NCBI RefSeq assembly: GCF_028993555.1
Contig: NZ_CP118610.1
Location: forward strand, 2,356,001 to 2,420,000
Length of the DNA: 64,000 nt
Direction of reading: 5' to 3'
Source: Ensifer adhaerens
Lineage (GTDB): Bacteria > Pseudomonadota > Alphaproteobacteria > Rhizobiales > Rhizobiaceae
The number at the start of each line of letters is the position of its first letter. Positions within the stretch are counted from its first letter, which is position 1. Shown here in pieces: positions 24,158-34,841 of this stretch. Position numbers and translations under genes: made by a program. Below the pieces are notes generated by a model. It saw nothing but the letters and a program-made list of their open reading frames with translations, was not told the origin of the DNA and ran no database searches.

Positions 24158-25071
24158 GACGCTTCCTCCACCATCCAACTCAAAAACTCACCGAAACTGT
24201 AGCCGGCATGTGCCGCCATCTCGGGCACCAGGGAGGTAGGCGTCATGCCGGGCTGGGTGTTGATTTCCAGCCAGATCAGCTCGCCCTCATCGGAGGAACT
24301 GTCATCGAAACGAAAGTCGGATCGGCTGACGCCCCGGCAACCGATTGCCTGATGCGCCTTCAGAGCGAGTGTTTGTATTTTTTGGTAAATATTTGGTGAA
24401 ATCTGTGCCGGAATGACGTGGCGGGAACCACCTTTTACGTACTTGGAGTCGTAATCGTAGAAGGCATGCCCTTGCGGGATGATTTCGGTTACGCCAAGGG
24501 CCTTGTCGCCCATGACACCACAGGTCAATTCGCGTCCGGCGACATAACGTTCGACCATGATTCGGTCGCCATATCGCCATTCGCTCGAGGTCACCACCTG
24601 CGGCGGATGCGACTGATCTTCCTTGACGATGACGACGCCGAAGCTCGAGCCCTCACGAACCGGCTTGACGACATAGGGCGGCTTCATCGGATGCTTCGGG
24701 CCGAAAGCGTGGCGATCCATCACCTGCGCGTCAGCAACCGGAATGCCGGAGGCGGCCGCAACGTGCTTGGCCTGCGCCTTGTCCATGGCAAGCGCCGAGG
24801 CGAGCACGCCGGAGTGCGTATAGGGAATTTCCAGATATTCGAGGATACCCTGGATCGTGCCGTCCTCGCCGAACGGACCGTGAAGAGCATTGAAGGCAAC
24901 GTCCGGCCGCAGTGCCGCGAGCACCTCAGCCACATTGCGATCGACATCGATTCGGGTGACGCGATAGCCGGCAGCCTCCAGGGCATCCGCACAGGCAGCC
25001 CCGGACGACAGGCTAACCGGTCGCTCCGAAGAAAATCCGCCCATCAGGACAGCCACATGCTTGCCGCTCAT
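24145..25071 (-). CDS. ddl: D-alanine--D-alanine ligase
   Basis: ATP-grasp enzyme that makes the D-Ala-D-Ala dipeptide for MurF. The 308-residue product shows the N-terminal [19 protein letters not shown], the [14 protein letters not shown] substrate loop, the ATP-binding [18 protein letters not shown] and the C-terminal metal site [25 protein letters not shown] lies 5 nt before the ATG. It heads the ddl-ftsQ-ftsA-ftsZ operon, with overlaps between successive genes, and is preceded by an inverted repeat that contains a CtrA-like site. Confidence 0.97.
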   Translation of the reverse strand: MSGKHVAVLMGGFSSERPVSLSSGAACADALEAAGYRVTRIDVDRNVAEVLAALRPDVAFNALHGPFGEDGTIQGILEYLEIPYTHSGVLASALAMDKAQAKHVAAASGIPVADAQVMDRHAFGPKHPMKPPYVVKPVREGSSFGVVIVKEDQSHPPQVVTSSEWRYGDRIMVERYVAGRELTCGVMGDKALGVTEIIPQGHAFYDYDSKYVKGGSRHVIPAQISPNIYQKIQTLALKAHQAIGCRGVSRSDFRFDDSSSDEGELIWLEINTQPGMTPTSLVPEMAAHAGYSFGEFLSWMVEEASCLR

Positions 25072-25174
25072 TCAAACCCCCAGACAATACGCCACTATCG
25101 CAAGGTTTCCTTGCGTCTGGCTGATTCCGGTCCCCGCGAGTCACCGGTGCCATTGGGATCAGTAGAACGTCATT

Positions 25175-25207
25175 AAGGTTAACGAAGCGTTTACTTTCGT
25201 TAACCTT
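25175..25207 (-). promoter_or_regulatory. 12-bp inverted repeat with CtrA-like half-sites upstream of ddl
   Basis: AAGGTTAACGAA and TTCGTTAACCTT form a perfect 12-bp inverted repeat around 9 bp. The left half reads TTAA-N7-TTTAC, one base off the CtrA consensus TTAA-N7-TTAAC. GANTC sites at 25123 and 25138 lie between it and the ddl start. The match to CtrA is by eye. Confidence 0.45.
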
Positions 25208-25314
25208 AGTCAGGAAACGAAACACGCGCCGCCTGTGTACTTGCGCGGGCGAAAACGCATTTTAGCGAGAGATCAAAGGGTTGCGAAGCAATCCTGAATC
25301 GAATGCATAACAAG

Positions 25315-25355
25315 CAAAAAAAAAATGTAAAACCCGCTGCGCAGGGCAGCGGGTT
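25315..25355 (-). terminator. Rho-independent terminator of aqpZ
   Basis: AACCCGCTG pairs with CAGCGGGTT over 9 bp (7-nt loop). The minus-strand transcript then runs into TTACATTTTTTTTT. It starts 27 bp after the aqpZ stop. Confidence 0.9.
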
Positions 25356-25382
25356 CGTTGCCTGAACGCATCTGAACCTTGA

Positions 25383-26069
25383 TCAGTCGTCGTCGCCGAC
25401 GATCTTCCAGACGATGCCGGCGATTGCCGCACCGACGATCGGCGCCACCCAGAACAGCCACAATTGCTGAATGGCCCAGCCGCCGACGAAGAGCGCCTGG
25501 CCGGTCGAGCGGGCAGGATTGACCGACGTGTTCGTGATCGGGATCGAGACCAGGTGAATAAGGGTGAGCGCCAGGCCGATGGCGATCGGTGCGAAGCCGG
25601 CCGGCACGCGGCCATGGGTGGAGCCGAGGATGATGAACAGGAAGAAGAAGGTCAGCATCACTTCGGCGACGAGTGCTGCGGTCAGCGAATAGCCGCCCGG
25701 TGAATGCTCAGCGAAGCCGTTGGCCGCGAACCCGCCGAGCTCAAAACCGGCTTTGCCGCTGGCAATCAGATAGAGCACGGCGGCAGCGGCAATCGCGCCC
25801 AGCACCTGGGAGATGACGTAGCCGACGAGCTTGTGAGACGGAAATTTGCCGGCAACCATCAGCCCAACCGAAACGGCCGGATTGAAATGCCCGCCAGAAA
25901 TGCCGCCGACGGCATAGGCCATGGTGAGTACGGTGAGACCGAAAGCAAAGGAAACGCCGAGCAGGCCGATACCGACCTCTGGAAAAGCAGCAGCCAGCAC
26001 CGCACTGCCGCAGCCGCCGAAAACGAGCCAGAATGTACCAAGAAATTCCGCAGAAAGCCTTTTGAACAT
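25383..26069 (-). CDS. aqpZ: Aquaporin Z
   Basis: Inner-membrane water channel of 228 residues, close to E. coli AqpZ (231). Both NPA boxes are present: [12 protein letters not shown] and [11 protein letters not shown]. Six hydrophobic spans flank them. The selectivity-filter arginine follows the second NPA box (NPARS), as in water-specific channels. AGGAGC stands upstream of the ATG at 26069; the longer frame has no family sequence. It lies between ddl and the MHS transporter and has its own terminator, so it is not part of the division operon. I recall the same aqpZ-ddl neighbourhood in S. meliloti. Confidence 0.95.
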   Translation of the reverse strand: MFKRLSAEFLGTFWLVFGGCGSAVLAAAFPEVGIGLLGVSFAFGLTVLTMAYAVGGISGGHFNPAVSVGLMVAGKFPSHKLVGYVISQVLGAIAAAAVLYLIASGKAGFELGGFAANGFAEHSPGGYSLTAALVAEVMLTFFFLFIILGSTHGRVPAGFAPIAIGLALTLIHLVSIPITNTSVNPARSTGQALFVGGWAIQQLWLFWVAPIVGAAIAGIVWKIVGDDD

Positions 26070-26389
26070 GCATTTGCTCCTGAAAAACGAAGCCGATCGC
26101 TTCGGTTGCCGAGAGTTTGCCACAATTTGATTCTGGTCAAGCCGGGTTGTCCGGCAGAGCCGAGCGCCCGCAAAAGGCGAGAATGCGTCGCTGCAGGCCC
26201 ACATTTGCCTTAAGAAAAGGCAAGCCAAGACCCGTTTCAGGAGAGCTATGCGCTGACGGAATATTGCTGCGCGCGACGCCGTAATCGTTCGCATTTCTTA
26301 CGAATTCGGGGTTTCGTCATGCCGAAACTTGCGTTAAGACGCCCGCAACCGCCTCCCAAGACGGCCTTATATCCATAGGAACTCTGATA
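26070..26389. promoter_or_regulatory. Divergent promoter region of aqpZ and the MHS transporter
   Basis: A 320-bp region between divergent genes. I find no credible gene. It should contain both promoters; I could not define boxes or an operator with confidence. Confidence 0.4.
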
Positions 26390-27700
26390 ATGACAGACGC
26401 GACAACCTCCCTGTCGCCGAAGGACAATGCATCGAAGCACGCGGCAGTGAACTCTCCTGCCCGGGTGCTGTTCGCAAGCCTCGTCGGCACGACCATCGAA
26501 TTCTTCGACTTCTACGTTTACGCCACCGCTGCGGTGCTGGTGTTCCCGCACCTGTTCTTCCCGACCGCCGACCCGACCTCGGCGATGCTGCAATCCTTCG
26601 CGACCTTCTCGATCGCCTTCTTTGCCCGCCCATTCGGCGCCGTGGTCTTCGGTCACTTCGGCGACAAGGTCGGCCGCAAGGCGACGCTGGTGGCGGCACT
26701 GATGACCATGGGCATTTCCACCGTCGTCATCGGCCTGCTGCCGACCTATGCATCCATCGGTGTTGCAGCACCGCTGCTCCTGGCGCTGTGCCGCTTCGGC
26801 CAGGGCCTCGGCCTTGGCGGTGAATGGGGCGGCGCCGTGCTGCTCGCCACCGAAAACGCGCCCGAAGGCAAGCGCAGCTGGTACGCCATGTTCCCGCAGC
26901 TCGGCGCCCCGATCGGCTTCATCCTTTCGGCCGGCACCTTCCTCATCCTCGGCGAAGTGATGAGCGACGAAGCCTTCCTCGCCTGGGGCTGGCGCGTGCC
27001 CTTCATCGCCAGCATCCTGCTTGTCGCCGTCGGCCTCTATGTCCGCCTGAAGATCACCGAAACGCCCGAATTCCAGAAGGCGGTCGACAAGCACGAGCGC
27101 GTGCAGGTGCCGATCGCCGAGATTTTCCGTTCGCACAAGCGCAGCCTGGTGCTCGGCACCTTCGTGGCACTCGCCACCTTCGTGCTCTTCTACCTGATGA
27201 CGGTGTTCTCGCTGTCCTGGGGCACGGCGAAGCTCGGCTACTCGCGTGAGCAGTTCCTGGTCGTGCAGATGACCGGCGTCGTCTTCTTCGGCCTGATGAT
27301 CCCGGTTGCCGGCATCCTTTCGGACCGGTTCGGCCGCCGCCTGGTGCTGATCCTCACCACCATCGGCATCGGCGTCTTCGGCCTCTTCATGGCACCGTTG
27401 CTTGCGGGCGGCCTTGGCGGCGCCTTCCTGTTCTCGATCATCGGCCTCGGCCTCATGGGCCTGACCTATGGCCCGATCGGCGCAGCGCTCGCCGCCCCCT
27501 TCCCGACCTCGGTGCGCTACACCGGCGCCTCGATGACCTTCAACCTCGCCGGCATCTTCGGCGCGTCGCTGGCGCCTTACATCGCCACCTGGCTCGCCAC
27601 CAACTACAGCCTGGAATATGTCGGCTACTACCTGCTGGCCGCCGCCGCCATCACGCTGCTTTGCCTGGTGCTGTCGACGGAAGAAGAGGTCTCGGCCTGA
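26390..27700 (+). CDS. MFS transporter, metabolite:H+ symporter (MHS) family
   Basis: A 436-residue 12-TM permease of the MHS group, which includes proline/betaine (ProP), alpha-ketoglutarate (KgtP) and shikimate (ShiA) symporters. The signature is strong: SLVGTTIEFFDFYVYATAAV in TM1, ARPFGAVVFGHFGDKVGRKA in motif A, and GQGLGLGGEWGGAVLLATE in TM4. AGGAAC lies upstream of the ATG. It points against all surrounding dcw genes and splits murB from ddl. Substrate is unassigned; closest by eye are the YhjE/ShiA-like members. A strong terminator follows. Confidence 0.93.
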   Translation: MTDATTSLSPKDNASKHAAVNSPARVLFASLVGTTIEFFDFYVYATAAVLVFPHLFFPTADPTSAMLQSFATFSIAFFARPFGAVVFGHFGDKVGRKATLVAALMTMGISTVVIGLLPTYASIGVAAPLLLALCRFGQGLGLGGEWGGAVLLATENAPEGKRSWYAMFPQLGAPIGFILSAGTFLILGEVMSDEAFLAWGWRVPFIASILLVAVGLYVRLKITETPEFQKAVDKHERVQVPIAEIFRSHKRSLVLGTFVALATFVLFYLMTVFSLSWGTAKLGYSREQFLVVQMTGVVFFGLMIPVAGILSDRFGRRLVLILTTIGIGVFGLFMAPLLAGGLGGAFLFSIIGLGLMGLTYGPIGAALAAPFPTSVRYTGASMTFNLAGIFGASLAPYIATWLATNYSLEYVGYYLLAAAAITLLCLVLSTEEEVSA

Positions 27701-27740
27701 TATCGGACTGGCTGTGCAACGCGCGGCCGCCAATAAACAG

Positions 27741-27780
27741 GAAGGGCCGCAGCGGCAACGCTGCGGCCCTTCATTTTTCG
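27741..27780 (+). terminator. Rho-independent terminator of the MHS transporter
   Basis: GAAGGGCCGCAGCG pairs with CGCTGCGGCCCTTC (14 bp) around GCAA, then ATTTTTCG, 40 bp after the stop. Confidence 0.92.
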
Positions 27781-27900
27781 CCGGCTCATTCGGGAGTTTC
27801 CAGCCGTCGGCCTAGCCTGAATTAGCTCCGCTGGCGATGGCTGCATGCCCAACGGATGAGCGAAAGCGTCCCAGCACCGGACGGCCCCCTGTAAGCCAGT

Positions 27901-28485
27901 TCACTGTGCCCCCAAGAGGTCTGGATCCTCGCCGCAGTCGCCAGTCATTGCGCAACTTGAGCCGATCTGACGCGCAGTCTTGGGAAGTCGGGCAACCAGC
28001 TCGCAACGATGCATTGATTCAGCAAAAAGGCTATCGACTTGTGTGCCGTCGATCACGATCACGCCGTTTCGAATAGCTGGTTGAATGCCCTTCGAGATCG
28101 ATATTGCAATAAGCCTGATTGCAATATTGGCGTAGTGGCATGGTCCCATAGAAAGCCCGATCCGCTGCCAGTTGGGGTCCGTTGCCAAGGTGACTGTTAG
28201 CCCCTCCGGCCGGTCGTAGACCTTGGCCATAAGGTCCAGGAAATCGCCGTCCTTCACCTGGATCTGCTCGGCCAATTTGGTGAGTTCGACCCGGTCGCCT
28301 GATTTCACGAAGTCGGCAATCTTGGCTTCGAGAGGTTGCGCTTCAGCACCGTCAGCAAGCGAAGCCACAGCAGCTTGCAGCCGAACCTCATCCATAGCCT
28401 GGGCCGGCACAAAGAGTGCGAAATTGACCAAAAGAACGCCAAAAAGGAGCGACTTCGCGTACGATCGTTTCAGCAGGTAACTCAC
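27901..28485 (-). CDS. Exported hypothetical protein
   Basis: I read this as a 194-residue protein starting with GTG at 28485, preceded by GGGAGAGAAGG. That start places a basic, then hydrophobic, signal peptide at the N-terminus (KRSYAKSLLFGVLLVNFALF, cleavage likely after PAQA). The mature part is mostly helical at first (DEVRLQAAVASLADG...) and has four cysteines, two of them in the last 20 residues. I recognise no domain. The extra upstream frame (to 28659) overlaps the murB terminator and is unlikely to be coding. GC content appears lower than in neighbours, suggesting an accessory gene between murB and the transporter. Confidence 0.55.
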   Translation of the reverse strand: MSYLLKRSYAKSLLFGVLLVNFALFVPAQAMDEVRLQAAVASLADGAEAQPLEAKIADFVKSGDRVELTKLAEQIQVKDGDFLDLMAKVYDRPEGLTVTLATDPNWQRIGLSMGPCHYANIAIRLIAISISKGIQPAIRNGVIVIDGTQVDSLFAESMHRCELVARLPKTARQIGSSCAMTGDCGEDPDLLGAQ

Positions 28486-28614
28486 TAGGCCTTCTCTCCC
28501 TGGTCGCCATAGCTGTATGTACGAGACAGCACACTCCGCCAGAAAGTAGAGAGCTGTTGAATGGATGCTCGGGTCAGGCACGCGCATGACAGAGTGTGAA
28601 CGAACACGACTACC

Positions 28615-28653
28615 CCAAAAGCAAAAGGGCCACAGCGTCTTCGCTATGGCCCT
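28615..28653 (-). terminator. Rho-independent terminator of the mraZ-murB cluster
   Basis: AGGGCCATAGCG pairs with CGCTGTGGCCCT (12 pairs, one G-T) around AAGA on the minus strand, followed by TTTGCTTTT, 24 bp after murB. This marks the end of the long dcw transcript before ddl. Confidence 0.9.
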
Positions 28654-28676
28654 CCGCAATCATTTCTCAAAGCCGT

Positions 28677-29651
28677 TCAGGCGATGCCGCGGCCGAGGAA
28701 TTCCTTGATCTCGTAGCCCGGCATGAAATTGCCGATGCGCTTGATCTCCCATTCGAGCCGGACGCCCGAATGTTCGAGCACCTGCTGGCGCACGGTCTCG
28801 CCGAGATATTCGAGCTCGTAGCCGGTCGCCTGTCCGGTATTGATCATGAAATTGCAGTGCAGCGGCGACATCTGCGCGCTGCCAACCATGAGCCCCCGGC
28901 ACCCCGCCTCGTCGATCAGCTTCCAGGCCGAGTGGCCCTCCGGGTTCTTGAAGGTCGAACCGCCGGTCTTTTCGCGGATCGGCTGGACCGTCTCGCGATG
29001 TTGGCGCACGGCATCCATGTCGGTGCGGATCTTGTTCTTGTCCTCGGCGTAACCTTCGAAGACCGCGTGGGTGAAGATCAGGTCCTTTGGTGCCGACGAA
29101 TGACGATAGGCGTAGCCCATGTCGGCATTCGACAGCACATGCTGGTTGCCCTGGCGATCGATGGCATGGACTTCAACCACACGCTCACGGGTCTCCGTGC
29201 CGTTGGCGCCGGCGTTCATGCGCAGCGCGCCGCCGAGCGAGCCGGGAATGCCGTAGAAGAAGTAGAAGCCGCCGATGCCGTGATCGAGCGCCATGGCCGC
29301 GATGTTCTTGTCCGGGCAGATGGCACCGGCCTTGATGCGATTTTCGCCGACGAGCTCGAGATCGCCGAAGCCTTTGGCCGAGAGACGGATGACGACGCCC
29401 GGAATGCCGCCGTCTCGCACGAGCAGGTTCGAGCCGACGCCGACCACCATGACCGGCACTTCGGCCGGAACCAGCTTCAGGAAGGTGACGAGATCATCCG
29501 TGTCGTGCGGCTGGAACATCAACTCGGCAAGGCCGCCGGCGCGGAACCAGGTGACACGATCCATCGGTGCATCGGGCGTGATGCGGCCGCGCACGGCGCT
29601 GACACCATTTCCGAGCGATTCCAGTAGTTTCTGACCGTTGACCTGTTTCAT
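28677..29651 (-). CDS. murB: UDP-N-acetylenolpyruvoylglucosamine reductase MurB
   Basis: FAD enzyme that reduces UDP-GlcNAc-enolpyruvate to UDP-MurNAc. The 324-residue product shows the FAD-binding N-terminal region ([28 protein letters not shown]), the middle [17 protein letters not shown] segment and the C-terminal [20 protein letters not shown], which indicates the type II (shorter) MurB. The ATG at 29651 follows the murC TGA by 2 nt with AGGA upstream; an in-frame TTG at 29657 is less likely. It ends the mraZ-murB transcript, with a terminator behind it. Confidence 0.97.
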   Translation of the reverse strand: MKQVNGQKLLESLGNGVSAVRGRITPDAPMDRVTWFRAGGLAELMFQPHDTDDLVTFLKLVPAEVPVMVVGVGSNLLVRDGGIPGVVIRLSAKGFGDLELVGENRIKAGAICPDKNIAAMALDHGIGGFYFFYGIPGSLGGALRMNAGANGTETRERVVEVHAIDRQGNQHVLSNADMGYAYRHSSAPKDLIFTHAVFEGYAEDKNKIRTDMDAVRQHRETVQPIREKTGGSTFKNPEGHSAWKLIDEAGCRGLMVGSAQMSPLHCNFMINTGQATGYELEYLGETVRQQVLEHSGVRLEWEIKRIGNFMPGYEIKEFLGRGIA

Positions 29652-29653
29652 GC

Positions 29654-31063
29654 TCAAATTCCTGAAATATCCGCGAGTTCCTTGGGCAGGGCAGCCGCCC
29701 AGTAGGTGATGCTGCCAGCCCCCAAGAGAACCACAAAATCGCCGGGCTGTGCAATCTTGCTGACAACCGGTGCGATTGCTTCCGCACCGGAGACGTAACG
29801 GGCGTCACGATGACCGCCGGCCTTGATGCGATCCACCAGCTCCTCGGCCGTCGCGCCCGGGATCGGCTCTTCGCCGGCCGCATAGACCGGCGCGATCAGG
29901 ATCGTGTCGGCATCGTTGAAGCAGGCGGAGAATTCCTGGAACAGGCTCGAAAGACGGCTGTAGCGATGCGGCTGGTGCACGGCGATGATTCGGCCCTGGC
30001 AGGCCTCGCGCGCGGCCCTCAAGACCGCCTTGATCTCAACCGGATGGTGGCCATAGTCGTCATAGACGCGCACGCCGTTCCATTCGCCGGTCAGCGTGAA
30101 GCGGCGCTTGACGCCGCTGAAGGAGGCAAGGCCCTTGGCGATCGCTTCCGGGCTGATGCCGAGGCGCTGTGCAACTGCAATCGCCGCGGTCGCGTTCGAT
30201 ACGTTGTGGCGCCCGGGCATCGGCAGGCGCAGATCCTTCATCGGGATCACCTGGCCAGTGCGGCGACGACGGATCTCGATGTCGAAGATCGAAGTGCCGT
30301 TCTCCATGCGGATGTTGTGGAAGCGCACGTCGGCCTGCGGGTTTTCACCGTAGGTGACGACCTTGCGGTCCTCGATCTTGCCGACCATGGTCTGCACTTC
30401 CGGGTGGTCGAGGCAGAGCACGCCGAAGCCGTAGAAGGGCACGTTCTCGACGAACTGGCGGAAGGCCGCACGCACCGCGTCGAAATTGCCGTAGTGGTCG
30501 AGATGTTCGGGATCGATATTGGTGACGATGGCCACGTCGGCCGGCAACTTCAGGAAGGTGCCGTCGGATTCGTCGGCCTCCACCACCATCCACTCGCCCT
30601 CGCCCATGCGGGCATTGGTGCCATAGGCATTGATGATGCCGCCATTGATGACGGTCGGATCAAGGTTGCCGGCTTCGAGCAGCGCCGCGACCATGGAGGT
30701 CGTCGTCGTCTTGCCGTGCGTGCCGCCGATTGCGATCGCGTTGCGGAAGCGCATGAGCTCGGCGAGCATTTCGGCGCGGCGCACCACCGGCAGGAACTTT
30801 TCCCGCGCGGCGATCAGTTCCGGATTGTCCTTCTTGATCGCGGTCGAAACGACGATCACTTCGGCGTCGCCGAGGTTTTCAGCCTTGTGGCCGACGAAGA
30901 CCTCGATACCCTTGGCGCGCAGGCGCTGCACATTGGCGCTGTCGGCCTGGTCGGAGCCCTGCACGCGGTGGCCGAGATTGTGAAGAACCTCGGCGATGCC
31001 GCTCATGCCGATGCCGCCGATACCGATGAAATGGACCAGCCCGATGGTTTTCGGCATTTTCAT
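29654..31063 (-). CDS. murC: UDP-N-acetylmuramate--L-alanine ligase MurC
   Basis: Adds L-Ala to UDP-MurNAc, the first amino acid of the stem peptide. The 469-residue product has the N-terminal [18 protein letters not shown] nucleotide fold, the Mur ligase P-loop [20 protein letters not shown], and the [15 protein letters not shown]-terminal motif specific to MurC. The ATG at 31063 overlaps the murG stop as ATGA. The much longer frame into murG is a shadow. Confidence 0.98.
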   Translation of the reverse strand: MKMPKTIGLVHFIGIGGIGMSGIAEVLHNLGHRVQGSDQADSANVQRLRAKGIEVFVGHKAENLGDAEVIVVSTAIKKDNPELIAAREKFLPVVRRAEMLAELMRFRNAIAIGGTHGKTTTTSMVAALLEAGNLDPTVINGGIINAYGTNARMGEGEWMVVEADESDGTFLKLPADVAIVTNIDPEHLDHYGNFDAVRAAFRQFVENVPFYGFGVLCLDHPEVQTMVGKIEDRKVVTYGENPQADVRFHNIRMENGTSIFDIEIRRRRTGQVIPMKDLRLPMPGRHNVSNATAAIAVAQRLGISPEAIAKGLASFSGVKRRFTLTGEWNGVRVYDDYGHHPVEIKAVLRAAREACQGRIIAVHQPHRYSRLSSLFQEFSACFNDADTILIAPVYAAGEEPIPGATAEELVDRIKAGGHRDARYVSGAEAIAPVVSKIAQPGDFVVLLGAGSITYWAAALPKELADISGI

Positions 31064-32184
31064 GAGCGTGTTTCCCTGAATTTCTCGACTGTCAAACCGC
31101 TGGCAATAGCCTCTACGAGGGATGCAAGCAAGCTTGCTGCATCCGGCTTGCCGGTTTCGCGGGCGTTTGCGGCCATCTGGGCGAGCGATTGCGGGTTGCC
31201 GATCGCGTCCTTGAGGATGCCGGCGAGACGGTCTGCGGTAAGCTCGCTCTGCGCGATCACCCGCGCGCCGCCCTTGGCGGCAAGCGCTGCGGCATTGGCC
31301 GCCTGGTCGTGGTCGAGCGCGTAGGGATAGGGCACCAGGATCGCCGGACGGCCGATGACCGAAAGCTCCGAAACCGTGGAGGCGCCGGAGCGGCAAATGA
31401 CGAGTTGCGCGCCCGCGATACGCTCGGCCATGTCGGTGAAGAATGGCGAAACCTCGGCCGGAACGCCAAGCTGCTGATAGGTCGCGATCACGCCGTCCCT
31501 GTCTTCCGGCCGCGCCTGCTGCGTCACCTTGAACCGCTGGCGAACGTCGTCCTCGAGCCGGCAGATCGCCTGCGGGACCGCCTTGGAGAAATACTGCGCG
31601 CCCTGGCTGCCGCCGAAGACGACAAGATGGAACGGCGCGGCGCCGCTGGCGACGGCATAGGGCGAATTGGCGGCGGCCAGCACGGCCGGTCTCACCGGAT
31701 TGCCGGTTGTCACGGTCTTCGCCGCAAAGGCGCCGGTGCCCTCGGGCAGGAAACCGCCGGCAATCGCCTTGACGCGCGAGGCCAGCGCCTTGTTGGCACG
31801 GCCCATGACCGCATTCTGCTCGTGGATGATCGACGGCACGCCCATGCCGGTGGCGGCCAAGAGCGGCGGCACTGTCGGATAGCCGCCGAAACCGACGACG
31901 GCCTTGGGCTTCAGCCGCGCGATCAGCTTTCGCGCCGCGCGCATGCCGGTCCACAGCGTCCACAGCGATTTTGCCACGCTGATCGGGTTCTTCGAGCCGA
32001 TCGTCGCCGAGGGCACCACATGCACCTCGTCGGCCGGGAACTTGCCGGCATAACGCTCGGCGCGGCTGTCGGTGACGAGATGGACCGAATAGCCGTTGGC
32101 CTTCAGTTCGTGGGCCAGCGCCTCCGCCGGAAAGAGATGGCCGCCGGTACCGCCGGCTGCGAGCAGGATGATGCCTTTAGTCAT
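31060..32184 (-). CDS. murG: UDP-GlcNAc:undecaprenyl-PP-MurNAc-pentapeptide GlcNAc transferase MurG
   Basis: Peripheral membrane GT-B glycosyltransferase that converts lipid I to lipid II. The 374-residue product begins with the glycine-rich loop [20 protein letters not shown], has the second loop [16 protein letters not shown] and the UDP-GlcNAc site [24 protein letters not shown] lies 6 nt before the ATG. It starts 3 nt after the ftsW stop and overlaps murC by 4 nt. Confidence 0.98.
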   Translation of the reverse strand: MTKGIILLAAGGTGGHLFPAEALAHELKANGYSVHLVTDSRAERYAGKFPADEVHVVPSATIGSKNPISVAKSLWTLWTGMRAARKLIARLKPKAVVGFGGYPTVPPLLAATGMGVPSIIHEQNAVMGRANKALASRVKAIAGGFLPEGTGAFAAKTVTTGNPVRPAVLAAANSPYAVASGAAPFHLVVFGGSQGAQYFSKAVPQAICRLEDDVRQRFKVTQQARPEDRDGVIATYQQLGVPAEVSPFFTDMAERIAGAQLVICRSGASTVSELSVIGRPAILVPYPYALDHDQAANAAALAAKGGARVIAQSELTADRLAGILKDAIGNPQSLAQMAANARETGKPDAASLLASLVEAIASGLTVEKFRETRS

Positions 32185-32187
32185 ATT

Positions 32188-33342
32188 TTACTCCGCCGGC
32201 ACGCCAATGCCGGACCGAAACAGGCTGCGCTCCACGGCGCGCTTCTCCGGACGGTGACGGGTCAGCGCCAGGATGAAGCCGGCGGTGACGCAGATCGCCA
32301 CCATGGACGAGCCACCATAGGAGATCAGCGGCAGGGTCATGCCCTTGGCCGGGAGCAGTTCGAGGTTCACGCCGATGTTGATCATCGACTGGATGCCGAT
32401 CTGGAGAACCAGGCCGGCAACCGCGAACCGGTTGAAGTCGTTGCGTTCGCGGAATGCATGATTGAGGCCGCGCATCACCAGGAAGGCGAAGATCATGACG
32501 ATCACCATGCAGAAGACGATACCGAATTCCTCGGCCGCAACGGAAAAGACGAAGTCGGTATGGCTGTCCGGAATGATGCGCTTGACGATGCCTTCGCCGG
32601 GTCCCCGGCCGAACCAGTCGCCACGAATGATCGCCTCGCGCGCCGTATCCATCTGGAAGGTATCGCCCTCGCCGGTCAGGAACTTGTCGATACGCGCGGC
32701 CACGTGCGGCAGCATCGTATAGGCGACGAAGAAGCCGCCGAGCGCCGCACCACCAAGCAGGATGATCCAGAGCCAGGGCATGCCGGCCATGAAGAACATG
32801 CCGCCCCAGACCGCGGTCGTCAGGATCGTCTGGCCAAGGTCGGGCTGGGCGACGAGCAGGGCTGCGACGATGCCGAAGAGCAGGATGGCAAAGAGATTGC
32901 CGGGGATTTCCGGCTGGCGCGCATGTTCGGAGAAGAGCCACGCGCAGACGACGACGAAGGCCGGCTTCATGAATTCCGACGGCTGGATCGAGATGCCGGC
33001 GATCGAGAGCCAGCGCATCGAACCCTTCACCTCCTCGCCGATGAAGAGTACCAGCACCATCATCGCGAGCGATCCGCCGAGAAGCAGGATCGCAGCGCGC
33101 CTGACCTGGCGCGGCGAGAGGAAGGAGATGCCGACCATCACCACCAGTGACGGCAGCAGGAAGAGCGCGTGGCGCTTGACGAAGTGGAAGCTGTCGAGGC
33201 CGATGCGCTCGGCGACGGCGGGGCTTGCGGCGAAGGACAGCATGAAACCGACGCCCATCAACAGGATGAAGGTCGCCAGAAAGAACCTGTCGATCGTCCA
33301 GAACCAGTCGGCCACGGGGCCACGTTCGGCTCGGCTTACCAT
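32188..33342 (-). CDS. ftsW: Septal SEDS peptidoglycan glycosyltransferase FtsW
   Basis: A 384-residue polytopic membrane protein of the SEDS family. It polymerises lipid II at the septum together with FtsI. About ten hydrophobic segments are visible. Conserved parts include GSMRWLSIAGISIQPSEFMK, VAQPDLGQTILTTAVWGGMFF with the catalytic-region aspartate, and the C-terminal AKGMTLPLISYGGSSMVA. It follows murD by 100 bp and precedes murG by 3 nt. Confidence 0.97.
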   Translation of the reverse strand: MVSRAERGPVADWFWTIDRFFLATFILLMGVGFMLSFAASPAVAERIGLDSFHFVKRHALFLLPSLVVMVGISFLSPRQVRRAAILLLGGSLAMMVLVLFIGEEVKGSMRWLSIAGISIQPSEFMKPAFVVVCAWLFSEHARQPEIPGNLFAILLFGIVAALLVAQPDLGQTILTTAVWGGMFFMAGMPWLWIILLGGAALGGFFVAYTMLPHVAARIDKFLTGEGDTFQMDTAREAIIRGDWFGRGPGEGIVKRIIPDSHTDFVFSVAAEEFGIVFCMVIVMIFAFLVMRGLNHAFRERNDFNRFAVAGLVLQIGIQSMINIGVNLELLPAKGMTLPLISYGGSSMVAICVTAGFILALTRHRPEKRAVERSLFRSGIGVPAE

Positions 33343-33442
33343 CTTGTCAGTCCCCTTCTCCGGCGCCGTTCGCGCCCCACGTCCGAAACCCCGGTATCAT
33401 CACCGCCCACCGCGCGCCGGATGGCGCGCCGCACCGGCAGCG

Positions 33443-34834
33443 TCAGATCAGCATCGTCACGCCATCGATCGCGCGCACATGGCCGACGAAGGCATCGCCG
33501 CGCACTTCGAAATTCTTATACTGGTCGAAGCTTGCGCAAGCCGGGGATAGCATCACCGCCGAGGCGCCGGCTTCGTCCTTGCCTGCCTCTGCCGCCGCAT
33601 GTGCCACCGCCTGCTCCAGCGTGCCCGAAATCTCGTAAGGAACCGCCTCGCCGAGCGTTGCCGCAAAGGCGGGAGCCGCCTCGCCGATCAGATAGGCCTT
33701 GACGATCTTCGGGAAGAACGGCGCAAGCGTCGTGATGCCTCCCTCCTTCGGCAGACCGCCGGCAATCCAATAGATCCGCTCGTAGCTCGAAAGCGCCGGT
33801 GCAGCGGCATCGGCATTGGTCGCCTTGCTGTCGTTGACGAAGACGACCGCACCCTTGCGGCCAACCGGCTGCATGCGGTGCTTGAGGCCCGGGAAGCTCG
33901 TGAGCCCATCGCGGATCTCCGCCGCGCTGACGCCGACCGCAAGGCAGGCGGCGATGGCGGCTGCCGCGTTCTGGGCGTTGTGACCGCCGCGCAGCGTCTG
34001 GATGCCGTCGAGATCGACGAACAGGCTGGACGTGCCGCCCTCCGCCTTCAGGATGCGCGAGCCCTCGGCGTAAAAGCCGCTTGCGAGCACGTGACGGCGC
34101 GAAATGCGCACGACCCTGGTACCAGCCCGCTCGACACGATCGGCAATCAAGGCAGAGAAACTATCATCGACGCCGACAATCGCCGTGCCGCTGCCGGCAA
34201 CGAGGCGCTCCTTGATGTCGGCGTAATGCTGCATCGTGCCGTGGCGATCGAGGTGATCGGGCGTGAGGTTCAGGAGAATACCAGCCGTCGGGTTCAACGT
34301 CGGCGCCAGGTCGATCTGGTAGGACGAGCACTCGACCACATAGAAGCGGCCGACCTTGGGCGGATCGAGCGTGAGGACCGCCGTGCCGATATTGCCGCCG
34401 AGCTGGGTGTCGCGACCGCTCTGCTTCAAGATATGCGCGATCAGCGCCGTCGTCGTCGACTTGCCGTTGGTGCCGGTAATCGCGATGAACGGGCAATCGG
34501 GCGCATGCGCGCGGCGCTCGCGCACGAAGAGCTCGACGTCACCGATGATCTCGACAGCCGCCGCATGGGCGAGATCGACCGTCCAGTGCGGCTTCGGATG
34601 GGTGAGCGGCACGCCCGGTGAAAGCACGAAGGCGGCAAGGCCGGACCAGTCGACCGTGCGCAGGTCCGCCGTCGGCACGCCGGCAGCAGAAGCCTTGGCG
34701 ACGCTATCCGGATTGTCGTCCCAGGCGGTGACTTCGGCGCCGCCGGCGACCAGTGCCTCAGCGGTTGCGAGCCCCGAACCGCCGAGACCGAAGAGAGCGA
34801 CTTTCCTGCCCTTGAAGGTGGTGACCGGGATCAT
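33443..34834 (-). CDS. murD: UDP-N-acetylmuramoylalanine--D-glutamate ligase MurD
   Basis: Adds D-Glu to UDP-MurNAc-L-Ala. The 463-residue product starts with [20 protein letters not shown], contains the ATP loop [20 protein letters not shown], the central domain [20 protein letters not shown] and the C-terminal [17 protein letters not shown] and [20 protein letters not shown] motifs specific to MurD. The ATG at 34834 lies 7 bp after the mraY stop codon; the longer frame overlaps mraY and is rejected. Confidence 0.98.
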   Translation of the reverse strand: MIPVTTFKGRKVALFGLGGSGLATAEALVAGGAEVTAWDDNPDSVAKASAAGVPTADLRTVDWSGLAAFVLSPGVPLTHPKPHWTVDLAHAAAVEIIGDVELFVRERRAHAPDCPFIAITGTNGKSTTTALIAHILKQSGRDTQLGGNIGTAVLTLDPPKVGRFYVVECSSYQIDLAPTLNPTAGILLNLTPDHLDRHGTMQHYADIKERLVAGSGTAIVGVDDSFSALIADRVERAGTRVVRISRRHVLASGFYAEGSRILKAEGGTSSLFVDLDGIQTLRGGHNAQNAAAAIAACLAVGVSAAEIRDGLTSFPGLKHRMQPVGRKGAVVFVNDSKATNADAAAPALSSYERIYWIAGGLPKEGGITTLAPFFPKIVKAYLIGEAAPAFAATLGEAVPYEISGTLEQAVAHAAAEAGKDEAGASAVMLSPACASFDQYKNFEVRGDAFVGHVRAIDGVTMLI

Positions 34835-34841
34835 CGTCCGC

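Noticed and set aside
26246..27733. Minus-strand open frame of 495 codons
   Set aside because: Antisense to the MHS transporter; no domain, no ribosome site, and overlaps the transporter terminator region.
29654..31963. Long minus frame of 769 codons as a MurG-MurC fusion
   Set aside because: The upstream part overlaps murG in another frame; the MurC start at 31063 is set by family N-terminus and ATGA overlap.
31189..33150. Plus-strand open frame of 653 codons
   Set aside because: Antisense to murG and ftsW, whose motifs are unmistakable; the frame is an Arg/His/Asp-rich shadow.
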